64,000 nucleotides of DNA from Acanthosoma haemorrhoidale (lineage: Eukaryota; Arthropoda; Insecta; Hemiptera; Acanthosomatidae): assembly GCA_930367205.1 (NCBI GenBank), contig OV884011.1:167659226-167723225 (forward strand), written 5' to 3'. Positions 40,901-52,859 of this stretch are shown here, piece by piece. Under the pieces are notes generated by a model. That model was not told where the DNA came from. It made no database searches and saw only the letters and a list, made by a program, of their open reading frames with translations. Positions within the stretch are counted from its first letter, which is position 1, and each line of letters opens with the position of its first letter. Position numbers and translations under genes: made by a program.

Positions 40901-43900
40901 ACTTAGGCAAAGTTACCAACTTGGCCCCGAGTCGTAAACTCCTCAACATCACCACGGTAGAACCGTAGATATGAAAAAACGGCAGCACAGCGGGGATAAC
41001 ATCCTGATGACTCTCTAAAAATATAGTTTATTAAATGATTTTGTGCTAAAAATAGGGAGCCATGCCATTTAATTTGTAGTTTGTTTATTTTTTTCAGCAT
41101 AAGCCGGTTTAGTAGGAAGGGGGAGGATCTCAGAACCAGAAATAATTCGAACCAAGGTGGAAACTTTTTCAAACACTTTATTTTAGGTCAAATATGAATA
41201 TCCTGGGTTCCCCCCCTTCACCGAAGTGAGCTCTGGTGGCTAGGTCCAAAAATTTGGTTAAAAAAGGGGCGTGTCTTCAATTTCTTCTAAATAAATAAAA
41301 AACGATTCATCCAATCAAAAAAAGCGTATATATAATGTTTAGAGCATTGAATTCTGCGTGAAATGAGTACCAATACATAAAAATTACTTTAGTTGTAAGG
41401 TTACTAGCTTCTCTCAAAGTTCCGTCATTTTTTCTACTTATGATGGTAAGTGCGGTTATCACTACTGTTTTTTTGTTTTTTAAATGAAGTGTTAAGTTTA
41501 AAAAAAAGCACCTGGATACAAAAGTTGTTGTTCTCAAAGATGAGAATGAATGTACCTACAATATTTCTCCTCAAGACTGAGTAGGTATCCTTGATACAGC
41601 ATATAATATCCTTGAAAAAGCTGTGGGAAGAGGAAACAGATGGGATGAAGACCGCGCCACGTTAGTGACGGCAGATTTCGCAAATCTTGTCTGAGAAGGT
41701 TCCTGGCCAATGCTGCAGAACATGACACTTCAGGAAGACCTGAGGATGAAAATGTGTTAGCTGCATTTCAACTGATTTGTAAGCAGTTGGATGAAAATCA
41801 GGATGAACGCCAGTTTTCCCTGCGTGAATTATTAAAAGATTTCAAAGGACCTATCCCGTCTGAAAATAACCCATCAAGAGAAGACTGATGGAAAAATATG
41901 ACGAAGGCATCATTACTACTGCAGGATACAATAGACAACCCCTTATATATTTTTGTAACAATCTAGTGTTACAATTAATTACAGAATTATGAGCGCAAGT
42001 TGGTATGGATCTAAAAAATATCGTGAATAAGAAGAGAGCATTGGTATTGTTAAATCTGATGAAGATAAAATAGAAGAAGACATAAGGTTTAAGGGCTATG
42101 AAATCACAACACTTTTTTGAAGAAGGCTGAGCAGATCATTCTCGAATCATTGCAGAATCTCCTAAATTCCATTATTATGAAACACAAACATGGAAAGGAA
42201 AATAGAAAACCAAGATATTCTCTCGCAATCATTTGTACTGCAATTTCACATTTAATAATCTCTTTAACAAGCCCAAGATCCTACATTTCTTCATTACAAG
42301 TAGGTAACGCTGGGACTGGCGTAGAAAGACAAGACAATGACTTACTACAGAATCAATTGGAAACGCCAAGCTAGAATGAAGAAAACCCATAGCAAACTTG
42401 ATTGATACTTGAATAAGTTGCTCCACTGCCCTAACGGTCTATAGATAATGAGTAATGATCTAAGTATAATAGTCTCTTGAATTTTTTTCACCATATTCTT
42501 CATTAATAATTCTATTATTACTACATACTTTACCTGTTAGTATTTTGTTCAATTTATTTTCTATATTTATAAGTTATTAAAAAAAAATTAAAATGCTAGA
42601 CTATTCAATCACCTGTATACACTTATGTTTTTACATTTCATGCATTAGTATTCATCGGACGTTGAATTAAATGCTCGAACACACTTACTTAGAGCTATTT
42701 TTTTCTTCAAACTTACTTTCCCTGAAAAACACTATTATGGCGAAAACCGAACTTGCCAGCAAAAGTTGAAAACATACCGTTAACTTTGGGAGAAACTAGT
42801 AACATTATAATCAAAGTAATATTTATCTATTAGTATTCATTTTACGTAGAGTTTAATGCTATAAAAATTTTATATTACTGTTTCTTCGGTTGGATGAATT
42901 GTTTGTTATTTATTTTGAAGAAACTGAAAAACACCGTTTTTTTCACAAAGTTGTTTGGCCTTAGCTTCAGCGCTGGCTTTGGCAGAGGGGGAAAACTCAA
43001 GATATTCATATTTGACCTAAAATAAAGTGATTACAAAAAGTGTCCACCTTTGTTTGAATTATTTTCGAATTCAACTCCCAACCTGCTGACCCAAACCTAC
43101 TTTTCATTTAAATTATTGATTAGCATGAGAATAAATCAAGAGATACCATTAACAAAAAATGCAACAAAAAAGAACAATACTCTCGACATATAAGCCTATT
43201 CTTTATTGAAATTGAAATAGTATTTAAATTAAGTCAACTGACCTATGTAAGGTGAGAAGGTCTCAAGCAGAAAGTACATGATTGTGTTTGTAGCGACCGC
43301 TAACTACATAAGATAAATCACCCTAAACTCTATTGTAAATTAATTTAAACAAATGTAAATAACATAAATCAGTAATTGTAAATGTTGTAAACAATAAAGA
43401 AGTTGCAGCTGCAAGTCAATTAAGTTAAGAGCTGGGAACCCGCTACCCACATTAGATAGTAAAACGACCTACCAGGCCAGGCCTACGGCTGCCTAGCACA
43501 AAACCCCACCGCATACTGGGGTCTCATTGGATACAATAACGAGGCAGATAATTGGGCCTAACAAGTGTTGTAACCCTGATTTGTAACCGGCTAGGGAACC
43601 TACCCTTGGTTGTTGTTATGTTGTTAGTGACTGTTCAAGATGAAGCATTGTGGTGTTGAATAAAAGGTGTACTCAGTAAATGTGTTAAGTACTTTATCGA
43701 AAACCCAACAACAAGCCACCACTAACTATAAATAGGGGCAGATCTCGGGCTGTAATACATAGTCCCGACGAAGCTACTGATGACTTGCAGCTGTGGCGAT
43801 GTTCAAGAATTTGGCCTTCTCATTATGAAAACCTCTGCATCTCTCTCTCCTCACCTCACTACGTTTTAGTCCGGCGTTGTCAGACCCCACACCTTCCTAG

Positions 43901-46900
43901 TGGGAATCTCTGCCTTCGTCTCGCTAAATCTAGCACCTCCTTGGGAGAGACCTCTCCCTAGTGGACAACAGCCCTGCAAGCTTACCAAGCAGTGTTCCCC
44001 ACGGCGATTCAGTCTACCTCTTTCCGGTTCACCACACTCGCCTTTGGGATCCGGACGGATTTCACCTACCCTCAGATACCGAGTGTAAATTTGTGGTCAT
44101 TCCAAGACCACACAAGCTAACTACACCACCTACCCTATACCTCTTCTCCTGAACATAGTGCATTGTCGAGGCACATACCTATCAAAAATGGAGTCAGATA
44201 GTAAGACCGTCATGAAACAATTGTCCAGGTCATAAACTTAATCAACCCTCTCTTTGTCACCAGGGCTAGGGTAACTAGGCACCCCCTTCGTGACGACCCC
44301 TAGTGTTTAATTTATATATGGCCAATCTTTGACTTGGTCCCTTGATACCATGATTAATCTGGTTAATATGACCTAACTGATTGTCTGGTTGAAGACAAAT
44401 ATGGTGGAGGTGTTCTACTGTCAGATTCAACTCCAAACAGGGCTAATTAACTTGCAATAATATTCATTTGCTGATTGACTGACAAGTGACAAGAGGGTAG
44501 TGGAAACAGGGAAGCTAATACTGCACAGCACAACACTCAAGATTCTGATGGCACATGACTAATATACACTATAAAAATTACATAATTATTATAATTAAAT
44601 TGTAATTTTAATAATTTAAATTTTAATATATACATATAATAAATTTAAATATATATTTTGTAATTTTATGTAAATTAAATAATATAAAAATATTATATTT
44701 TACATTGAACAACAATAGTATTTTTGACAAATACAATACTGATTATATTATAGATATTTTAACAACAAAATTTATAGAAAAATACAAACATAGCGAAGAT
44801 CCAATGCTACAAAATATTGCCAACATTTAAATTGTTTTAGTCTAGATTCATTGCAAATTAGCTTAAGATTATTGTTATTATATAAATTCTGGAAATAAAT
44901 TGATTCGATTGATGATGTTATCTTTAGTTAGTCTTCACAGGATTAATTAATTATTTTAATTATAAATTAATATTAAATAATAAAATTAACTGTTAATTTA
45001 ATTATAAAAGTCACAAGCCCTTAAAATAGTTACCTGTGGTCTCCATATAACAGTTGATTTTCGGATGCTGAATCTGTGCTACATTGGATGTGATGTTGGT
45101 GTGGATCAAACGTACTCCTTTTGGAAGACCAGTTGTGCCGCTTGAGTATGGCAGCAATGCCAGTTGGGCTTCCTTCTCTTCCGTTCTTGGCAGGACGCTG
45201 TCATCGGAACTGTCTTTGTCGATCAGCTGTGACAACAGACAATTGCAATCTCCATTCTGAGTTATACATACAATATGTTCAAGCAATACTTACCTGTTCA
45301 AATGATATCACTCCGTCCTTTGGGACTGGTCCTGTGCAGATCACGGGGAGCTGTAGCCCGGACACTGCTTCCAGCACTCTGTCCAAACATCCGGGCTCCG
45401 TCACCACGCAGTTCGCTCCGCAATCATTTGCCTGGTGTTTCAGCTCGCCTGAAGACCAAGAATAATTACACCCAATCATGAATTGAAAGCATTAATTTAA
45501 CACACTTAATGCTTTCTAATTAAGAGGAGAAAGGACCAGATTCCTAATGGTTACAATATAAGGCAGATCAACCCCACTACACCCATGTTACTTTTGAATC
45601 TCACCCAAGCAGGTGTTGCTCATTGAGCACCTTTGCCACCATGAGAAACAAAACTGATTGACGACATTTGATTATCTAAATGGTGAACATCCTCCATCCA
45701 TGGAGTCTTATGAGGAAGAAGTTTGTTAACTACTTTTGTAGCAACAGAACCTCGTTGGATTATATAGATAGAAGAAAAAATTTTACACTGGGTGCAGGCC
45801 CAAATAATAATAATACTAAAGTACAAATAATAAAAAAATCAATTCTGGCTAACAGAAAAGAAATATCCCCTGACAAAGAAAAATATCAAAATAAATTAAA
45901 TGTGAACCTCAATTAATAAATAACAAAACATTTAAAAGCAAAAATATTTGAATAAGCAAATTCATTGATGGAACATTATAGGAATAGAAGACAATAAGAA
46001 ACATTCAGTAAAATACAATATTAACTTAAAAGAAAGCCTTGAAAATAATCCATACAAAATAACATGACAGATAAATAAACAATAATACAAAATAACATCT
46101 GGATATATAAAATAGAAAGCCTAATAATAGAAATAAATAATTATTTCCCAAGTCAGGAAGCATCTGTATAAATGGTGAGGATATATTGGGAATAGGAGGG
46201 GTTTCCAGGTTCGTAGGGAGAGAATTCCAGAGTGTTTGAGCGAGCAAGAAATAAACTCTTCAATGCTGCAGTTATGGAGGATGGGGTGTAAAGATCAGAG
46301 AGACAGAATCTTGTGTTCCAGGAGTTGACTGAGGATTTGAATTGAAGAATATTGTATTGTAACAATATTTTTATAATAAATGTAATTATATTTTAGTAAA
46401 CAAATGTCTAGTTAGTAAGACATGGCCTGGAGGTATTTTTCACCAGGTGTCAAGGGATTAATTGATCTGGGAAAACCAAGCATGGTTGTGGAGGCGTGTT
46501 AGGTTTTGGATACTAGGCCAAAAAAGTGGTTGGGAGACCAAAAGCAGTCAGTTGATTATGCACATTGGCCAACAAGAAAGGCTGCATCGAACTATAATTT
46601 TAAATCATTGCTTTAATAGTTGAAGTAACTATTATTTTTATTTCCATACCCAACGAGTTTAATATGAAATATTTTAAATAGACAAAATTATGCACTAGAA
46701 CTAATAATATCCTGAGATCATATTAAATGAAGTGCTATAAAACAAACTATTATTTATTATGAATTATTTATAAATATCCTTTTACTGCTGATGATGAAGA
46801 AATATCATTGTAGCATATGCAAGGAGGGTGATGAGAATTGACAATTTGGAAAAAGTATGATTATTATCAACCCAACCAGTACCGTATGTCTTGAATGTCT

Positions 46901-48465
46901 TCATCTTACCAACCATTAGTAATAATTCAATCACTTTGTTAATTCATTGAAGCAACTTATACCAGTTCCAATCGCTGTAGTTTCCTCATTTATGAACCAG
47001 GCCCATAGCTTTGACACCATAGTTAACAATGGTAATTGTTACTTTATTAAAATTGAAGTATTTACATATTGATATCCCACCTATTTTTAAATCATTGGTA
47101 TATCCTTGCGTCCAGTTACCTTTAATTTTAAAAATTTCCTAATATTTTTTAAAGGGTTATATAGGTTAATTCTGAACCTGATGTGTAAATAGGGTTGGCT
47201 GCAGACACTGTCATCCCTGCCTGGAGAGCTCCCAAAAGGGCTAATGGAAACTCTGGGCAGTTTGGCAACACAAAGAGAACAGTCTTGTGGCTAAAGCCAA
47301 GCTGTGCCAAGCTCACTCCGAGTGACTTGCTTCTATTCCTCAGCTGACGATAGGTATATCTCTTCCCGGTGAGGCCACATTCCTAAAAGCAGTTGACAAT
47401 AAAAGTAGATAGAAATAGAACACAATATTTATTCTACCCTCTGTGAATAATAATTTTAAGGCGGAAATAAATAAATTTAACTCTGACTAACAAAAAAGTT
47501 AGGGAATTCCCAAAATAACTGAAAGTATCATTGGGAGAAAAGTGAATATATGAAGAGTAACCTGAAATTAGAAAATATTTACAAGTATTTCAGTAAATAA
47601 ATTCATACTTTATTTGTTTAAATTAATAAAAAGTACAATATACAATTAAATTTAAATAATAAAAAAAAGAAGATGAAATTAATAAAGGAAAAAAAATGTC
47701 TAGATTTACACAAGATTATATGTCAATCAACTCAAGTAAAATTGAGAAATTTAAATCACTATTCAGGGCAGTTAACAAACTCAAATATTGACAGAAATAA
47801 ATGTTATCTTCCACAGTTTTGATTTTTAGCAGGACATCGGTGATATAAGATATCATCTTTAGAGTAAATAAACAAGGCTGTTTCAGAAAAATTATTAACA
47901 TTGAATTAATTAATTAAAAATGTTTGTTACTAATTTTCTCATTTTAGACAGTGCTAAGTCTCTATATCTACAAAATATACAGTTATGTCTCTCCTGATTT
48001 TTTAAAAATTTAGATCTGAACATTTTTGAGGAATTTTATTTTCGGGAACATTTCCCTGAAGGCTTGAAGCTATGGTCACTTCCTGGTGAATTGCCGTCTA
48101 TAAACACAACCTAGCCTGTCGAAAAATAAAACAAAAGCTGTGGAAGGACTATTTTATAATATATACGATCATAATAATTTATGCTAAAACTGCTTCTAGT
48201 TTTAATCTTTTATATATACTTTTATTTGTTTTAATTTAGCAACCCACTCAGGCTTGGTAGCTGAGGATTCTTTACCTTGTAGTGAATCTTTAAATAATTT
48301 ATTATTATTACTTACTATGGCAGTCTTTTCCTCCCATCTGCTCCAGAACTCCATGGTGTACTGATCGATGGTACCCTTAGGTATAGCTAACTCGCCATAA
48401 GGAGAGGTTACTATGTTTTTAGAAAAACTCCTTCGGATCTCTATTGTCAGTCTTCTAGACAGCAT
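37977..48465 (-). CDS. AMP-forming acyl-CoA synthetase, 4-coumarate:CoA-ligase/luciferase-like, complete
   Basis: Nine coding exons join in frame: 48465-48316, 47382-47178, 45448-45294, 45226-45034, 41014-40860, 40523-40355, 40280-40108, 39538-39383, 38270-37977. Total 1650 nt, 549 aa plus TGA, the normal length of the family. These ANL-superfamily enzymes adenylate a carboxylic acid with ATP and transfer it to CoA. Visible motifs: ATP-binding loop [12 protein letters not shown] (exon 4), LPFFHIYG (exon 5), YGMTESSP across exons 6-7, [11 protein letters not shown] and [13 protein letters not shown] (exon 8), [10 protein letters not shown] and the catalytic-lysine region [13 protein letters not shown] (exon 9). 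The start [17 protein letters not shown] is Arg-rich, lacks acid residues except one Glu, and looks like a mitochondrial presequence. The C-terminus VEVRFD is not a peroxisomal SKL-type signal. Intron 2's donor is GTTCAG, non-standard after GT. The substrate (fatty, aromatic or other acid) cannot be read from sequence alone. Confidence 0.94.
38570..38900 (-). pseudogene. LINE reverse transcriptase fragment in the last intron
   Basis: The minus strand reads, with frame breaks, [12 protein letters not shown], then [20 protein letters not shown] and [14 protein letters not shown]. The LFxxYVNxLP and WMxxxKLxLNxxKTxxxxxGS patterns are those flanking the YADD box in jockey-type LINEs. The YADD itself is lost. 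Lies between the last two coding exons of the acyl-CoA synthetase. Confidence 0.65.
41667..42310 (+). pseudogene. Fragment of a repetitive invertebrate ORF family (N-terminal part)
   Basis: The plus strand reads [20 protein letters not shown] and [20 protein letters not shown] to a stop at 41888. Later (42117 on) it reads [15 protein letters not shown] and [20 protein letters not shown]. These recall the front part of a widespread, high-copy invertebrate protein family whose C-terminal part carries a GCDTTSA motif. I believe it is transposon-borne but do not know its mobilising enzyme. Stops and frame changes make it dead. It lies in the acyl-CoA synthetase intron between exons 4 and 5. Confidence 0.5.
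43289..44302 (+). repeat. Solo LTR of the element 2-related family, inverted
   Basis: 1014 bp beginning TGTAGCGACCGCTAACTACA, the reverse complement of the end of the solo LTR at 31116-31915, and finishing CACCCCCTTCGTGACGACCCCTA, the complement of its start. Flanked by GTGTT on both sides (43284-43288, 44303-44307), a 5 bp target duplication. The terminal CA has become TA. Lies in the acyl-CoA synthetase intron between exons 4 and 5. Confidence 0.85.
46150..46370 (-). pseudogene. LINE family B 3' coding end
   Basis: The minus strand reads [20 protein letters not shown] and, after a frame change, [20 protein letters not shown]. The second piece is the 'LWNSLP' signature at the C-terminus of many LINE RTs. 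Homologous to 4470-4625 and 63460-63720. It lies between exons 2 and 3 of the acyl-CoA synthetase. Confidence 0.65.
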
Positions 48466-48483
48466 TTTTGATAAACTATTCAC

Positions 48484-50330
48484 TAAAACACATTGATGTA
48501 TTTAGGTATTTCGGTGCTGATTGTTGACTATTATAAATTGTAAATATAAAAATAATATTTTCTAGCATCCACTAAAATATTTTTATTTAGCAAGTCCCTT
48601 GTCATCTCAAGACCACAAAACATCACAAGTTTAGCTATAGTATATTGTCAATTTCATTTGTGTTATAAATCCTAGTTAGTTAAATCTGCCAGTTCAGACT
48701 ATGTTTTGTTAGGGTAGTAATTATTAAAGATTAGCAATAGTATTCCACATCAACATCTATAGTAAAATAAAAAATTCCTGAAATTATTTTGAAACAATTT
48801 TCTCAATAAACAGTTGAATTGATTGTTTGACCACCAATAAGTCAAATATAATAAAAGTTATATGCTTAATTCAAACTTACAAATAAGACTCAGAAATTGA
48901 AGATTGAATGACCAGATGCCTGATAAAAAATTGTAAATATGTATTCTGGTAAGAGGATCAGAAAACTCAAGGTATTTTTTAGTGTGATATCAAAGAGCTG
49001 TGAAACAAGTTTTTCTTTTAAGTAAATCAGTTAAATAGTTTTCCTGTTAGCTAGCTATGTGCTAATACCAGCTCAATTGTGTACCAGCTTCATTGTGTTT
49101 TGTTTTTAGAAGGTATGTCTGTTGTTTGTTTAAAAATAGATCATGTTTATATTGCACATGAACCAATTTGGAATATAATATCATTAATATAATAAAACCA
49201 ATAAATATAGTATTAAAAGATAATAAAAAGACTACTTAACTATTTAAAGACACAACATTAAAAAGTTTAAATTATTTTAGCGAACTCATAGAAATTTGGA
49301 GTGTTCATATTGTGATTTATTGATGGTTTTATTATATTTATGATGTTTAGTTTAAATTAAGCCTTAAGTTATCATTTTTATTATATTCAACTGCTTAGTT
49401 AGTCTGTAAACAATACTTCTAATCATAATTCTATTAATATAGCAGTATACAAGAAGTACAAAATTGAGCTTTAGAATCTTTAGTATGTGTTAGTTCATAG
49501 ACTATCGAAAAAAAATATATAAATAAATTAAAAAGTATAATTTACCAAAAAAAAAAATAGAATTGAAAAACAAAAGTTGTTGTACACTACTTTAAGAGAC
49601 CATTAGGAGGGCTCAATAGTCACCTGTTAAAGACAATATTCGGTATCTTATTGAAAGGATGAACTAGAGAGATTTTCCAGGAAAATGAAAGAAGAGAGTT
49701 TTGTGATTGAAAATTGTATATGTGGAAAAAATTCACAATCGTTAATAGTATTTTAAGAATATTCTCTTTAGAGAGTTCGACCAGAACTAAGACATCACAC
49801 TCTTAGTCAATTCATTTGCTACAACATTTGTTTAAAACATTTTTTCCAGAACCCCACATTAAGCGAGGTCAAATTGGGTAATATTTTCTCTACTTACCAA
49901 AATCTGCATGTGTATGAAAAATGGGTAATGATATGAAACCATTGGTTGTGACATAGCAAAATTTTATTTTTGAATAATAAGAGGCAACTTTTAATAAATG
50001 TTATAACAGAAAATAACAAGAATATAAATAAATTAAACTTGTTGAAATAATAATGTAGGAATTATTTAAACTAAAAAAAAACAACTCATAAACTAATAGG
50101 AACTATTTCATCACAATTTTTGGTATTTTGAAAGAAAACTTGTAATACAGTTTATAATATACAACATAGGTATATATAAATTAAAATTATCTTAAATTAA
50201 AATAAATTATTTAAACTAATGAAATGCATTAAAAAAAAACATATTGACATTTTTATTCAGACGTTTGGCTATTTGATGATAACTGTCCTGCTAACTGCTA
50301 ACTGTTTGCTGTCCATGTAGGAATCCCAGT
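48484..50330. other. Upstream of the acyl-CoA synthetase gene; no recognised gene
   Basis: AT-rich. Segments near 48745-48790 and 49340-49375 resemble the two arms of the inverted-repeat element at 1777-2266 (for example TTTAGTTTAAATTAA), so a diverged copy may span this interval. Promoter elements of the synthetase could lie just after 48466 but none stand out. Confidence 0.3.
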
Positions 50331-50375
50331 CTTGCTCACCAGATGACCCAGCTTGTGACACACCTGGATTTTAAA

Positions 50376-51380
50376 TCACAACATCGAAATTGTCAATATG
50401 ATTTCCAAACATCCTCTGGAACATTCTCGCAAGAAGTGCCATTCCATGTTTGCATATGGAGGAGAAATGCAGACCTGCTTTTCTTCAGCTAAAAGCTCTA
50501 TGGCAATCTTTCTTGCAGCCGTAGAAGAAAAACTTCTTTTGACATCATAATTGGACTTAGACCGGAGAAGCTTTGTCCCCATTTATGTGGATTTTTGTAT
50601 TGAACCAACTACCTTTAAAACTTGAACCAACCACCTTTGAAACTGGTGATGATTTTGAAATGCATGAGACTTACCTCCATCTTCTGTATGTGGCAGTCCT
50701 AAACGATTAAATTCACTTTTTCAGGCAGATTTTGTAAACATCAGGTATCTCGATTCATCTAGTGATTTGTTTGGTTCCATTTCACTACCATTTAATCCAA
50801 GGATGATATTTTTTCAGCCTGTGTTATGGGTTCTTGAGAAGGAAAAAAATTTCAATTTTCTATGCCCAAAAAAGGCCGACGTAGTGTCACAACCACTAAA
50901 TGCTTGAATGAAAAGTAAATGTGCTGGGTCGTACTTAAATGATTTCGTTACTGTCGTGAACCTGCTTTATTGCCTCTCCCTGGTTTGTGTCAGAATATGT
51001 TCTCATGTCTGGAGGAATTTGTTTGCCCAGTGAGCAGAACAAGAACATCATTGTCCTCACTAACAGTTACAACATTGTCATAAACTGATGCTTGGGAAAT
51101 AGCTGTGTTGACGATCAAGCCGTCAGCATCTTCATCTGTCTGTTTTTACTTGCATGTCTTCTTTTTTTAATTACCATGCCAGCATCAAAATCGAACGTAA
51201 CTTTTGGTTTTCATTCCCTAAGAATCTTTCTGGAGTACCTACATTCTTTGTCTGTGCATCAATTACTACGTCAGCTAAAGTGAATACCCTGGAACAACGA
51301 ATCCTTTCACAAGCCTTAGTACCCTTCTGAGCCAACTCACCCGGGTATCTATCAACAATAACCATTGTGTTGGGATCCAC
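50376..51380 (-). pseudogene. Fragment of the 'GCDTTSA' repetitive ORF family (C-terminal part)
   Basis: In order on the minus strand: DPNTMVIVDRYPGELAQKGT (51375 down), QTDEDADGLIVNTAIS then VTVSEDNDVLVLLTGQT (about 51142-51010), and AHLLFIQAFSGCDTTSAFF (about 50925-50865). The D-A-D...ED-D-VLVLL and GCDTTSA blocks mark the C-terminal half of the family whose N-terminal half I place at 41667-42310. The acid-rich blocks would suit a PIN-like nuclease fold, but that is a guess. Frames are broken by stops. Confidence 0.6.
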
Positions 51381-51518
51381 AGTGCTTCTTCAAGTAGGTA
51401 ATATATTTTAGTCTTTTGAGAAAATTCTTTGGAAAAGCCTTTTGATTTTTAACAACTCCTGATGCGGAAACGTCAAAACTGTCGACGACCCAAGATGTCG
51501 ATGGAAAAAATATTGCTT

Positions 51519-51534
51519 TATATATATATATACA

Positions 51535-51570
<36 letters not shown>
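51519..51570. repeat. (TA)n microsatellite
   Basis: Two TA-dinucleotide runs separated by CAAGA, together about 50 bases. The right one abuts the presumed LTR start at 51571. Confidence 0.9.
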
Positions 51571-51574
<4 letters not shown>

Positions 51575-52760
51575 ATGATATTTAGATGTTGTCAATTTAA
51601 TTTATCAAGACTTTGAATTTGAAAAATTAGAGGGAATAAAAGGGCGGCAAACGACCCGTAGATAACAAAAGAGGAGGCTATAAAAAACAAGATGGCGTTA
51701 ATTGTTGTTCTGCTGGCATACCAAGTTGGTGGGGTAAAAGAAGCAAAAGACGTAAATAGTTAGTAAAAATCTGGCCAGTCACCAGAGTTAATAATGTTAA
51801 GGTAAATTATAAAATTTGTTGATAATTTTTAGTTTTGTATCATAGACGTGATTGTGTATTTAAATAAAATGAGGGTGAATTTTGTAAAATCTTATTTTCC
51901 TTTTGCCAGAGTTTTTCCTCTTTATATATTAACAGAACCTATAACCCTCAGATAAATTTAAATTAATCAAATTAGATAAAACCAGAACATTATATATATA
52001 TAAGTTAAAGTCAGGAGTATGACTGTATTGTAAATAAATACGATCATGGGGTGTAATGGGGTAAAACCCTTGATTCTATATGTGTAGGATTGTCGGAATA
52101 ATAAAAGTTATTCTTTCTCTTGAGTTCAAGAGTGTCAGTTCGTTTCCCTCTTTCTCTTTTTATCAAATCTTTACCGCCGGAGATTAACTGGTGCCGAAAC
52201 TCAGGATTCTCGTACGGCGGTGTAGAAAGCGACTGTTTTTTGTTTTTTTTCTCCCTCGTTCTGAGCGAACGATAAGTTAATATATAGTTTGCTAATTTAA
52301 GTTTAGTAGTATAATGCCTGAGGGAGTATTGCAACCCGCGGTGTTGAATGCAGCAGCAGACATACCGCAATTACCGCAAACAACCATGGCAGCGGCCCAT
52401 GCGACAACTTTGGCTTGGATGAAGATATTAGTGATAACGGCTCAAAACATGAGAAAGGCCATTTCAGACCTGGAAAGGTTCGCGGGTGAGACCGGGGAGC
52501 TGAATCACTTCCTTAAGGGGGGTGACCGGCTGATTCGGATAGACATGGATAGAGTCGAAAAGGACTGAAGACTTAGAAGACGCCGAAGCGTTGAGAGCGA
52601 CTCTCGTATGCAGGGTAAAAAAGAGTATCCTGATTATGATCCAGGCCGGTGAGGAGACCTCCTAGGACATAGTGAAGGAACGGTTGAAAAAAACGTTTGG
52701 AGAGGGAAGATGGGCCCCTGAGGAAGATATTTTTAAAATGTTTGATTTTGTAGGAAAATG
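51571..52760 (+). mobile_element. 5' part of a third LTR retrotransposon: LTR, primer site and broken gag
   Basis: A candidate LTR runs from TGTTATGATATT (51571) to about 52187. It is followed by TGGTGCCGAAACTCAGGATT (52191), which resembles the GTGCCGAAAC-type primer site of BEL/Pao and some gypsy elements. A gag-like frame begins at 52314 (MPEGVLQPAVLNAAA) and reads LERFAGETGELNHFLKGGDR to a stop at 52568. Homologous-looking gag sequence continues in other frames (KERLKKTFGEGRWAPEEDIF) to about 52740, after which the element stops. No pol is present. The LTR 3' half resembles the reverse complement of 58055-58222. Confidence 0.6.
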
Positions 52761-52859
52761 CCGATAATAAAATATTATCAAATCAAAGTAAGACTACAGC
52801 GTTACAAAAGCTGATAAGTAATATCTAAATAAGGCTGTCTGCTGAAAGAGCATTGATCT

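Noticed and set aside
51519..51570. Tandem TA tract considered as a CRISPR-like or satellite array
   Set aside because: It is a simple dinucleotide microsatellite with no spacers, and the genome is eukaryotic.
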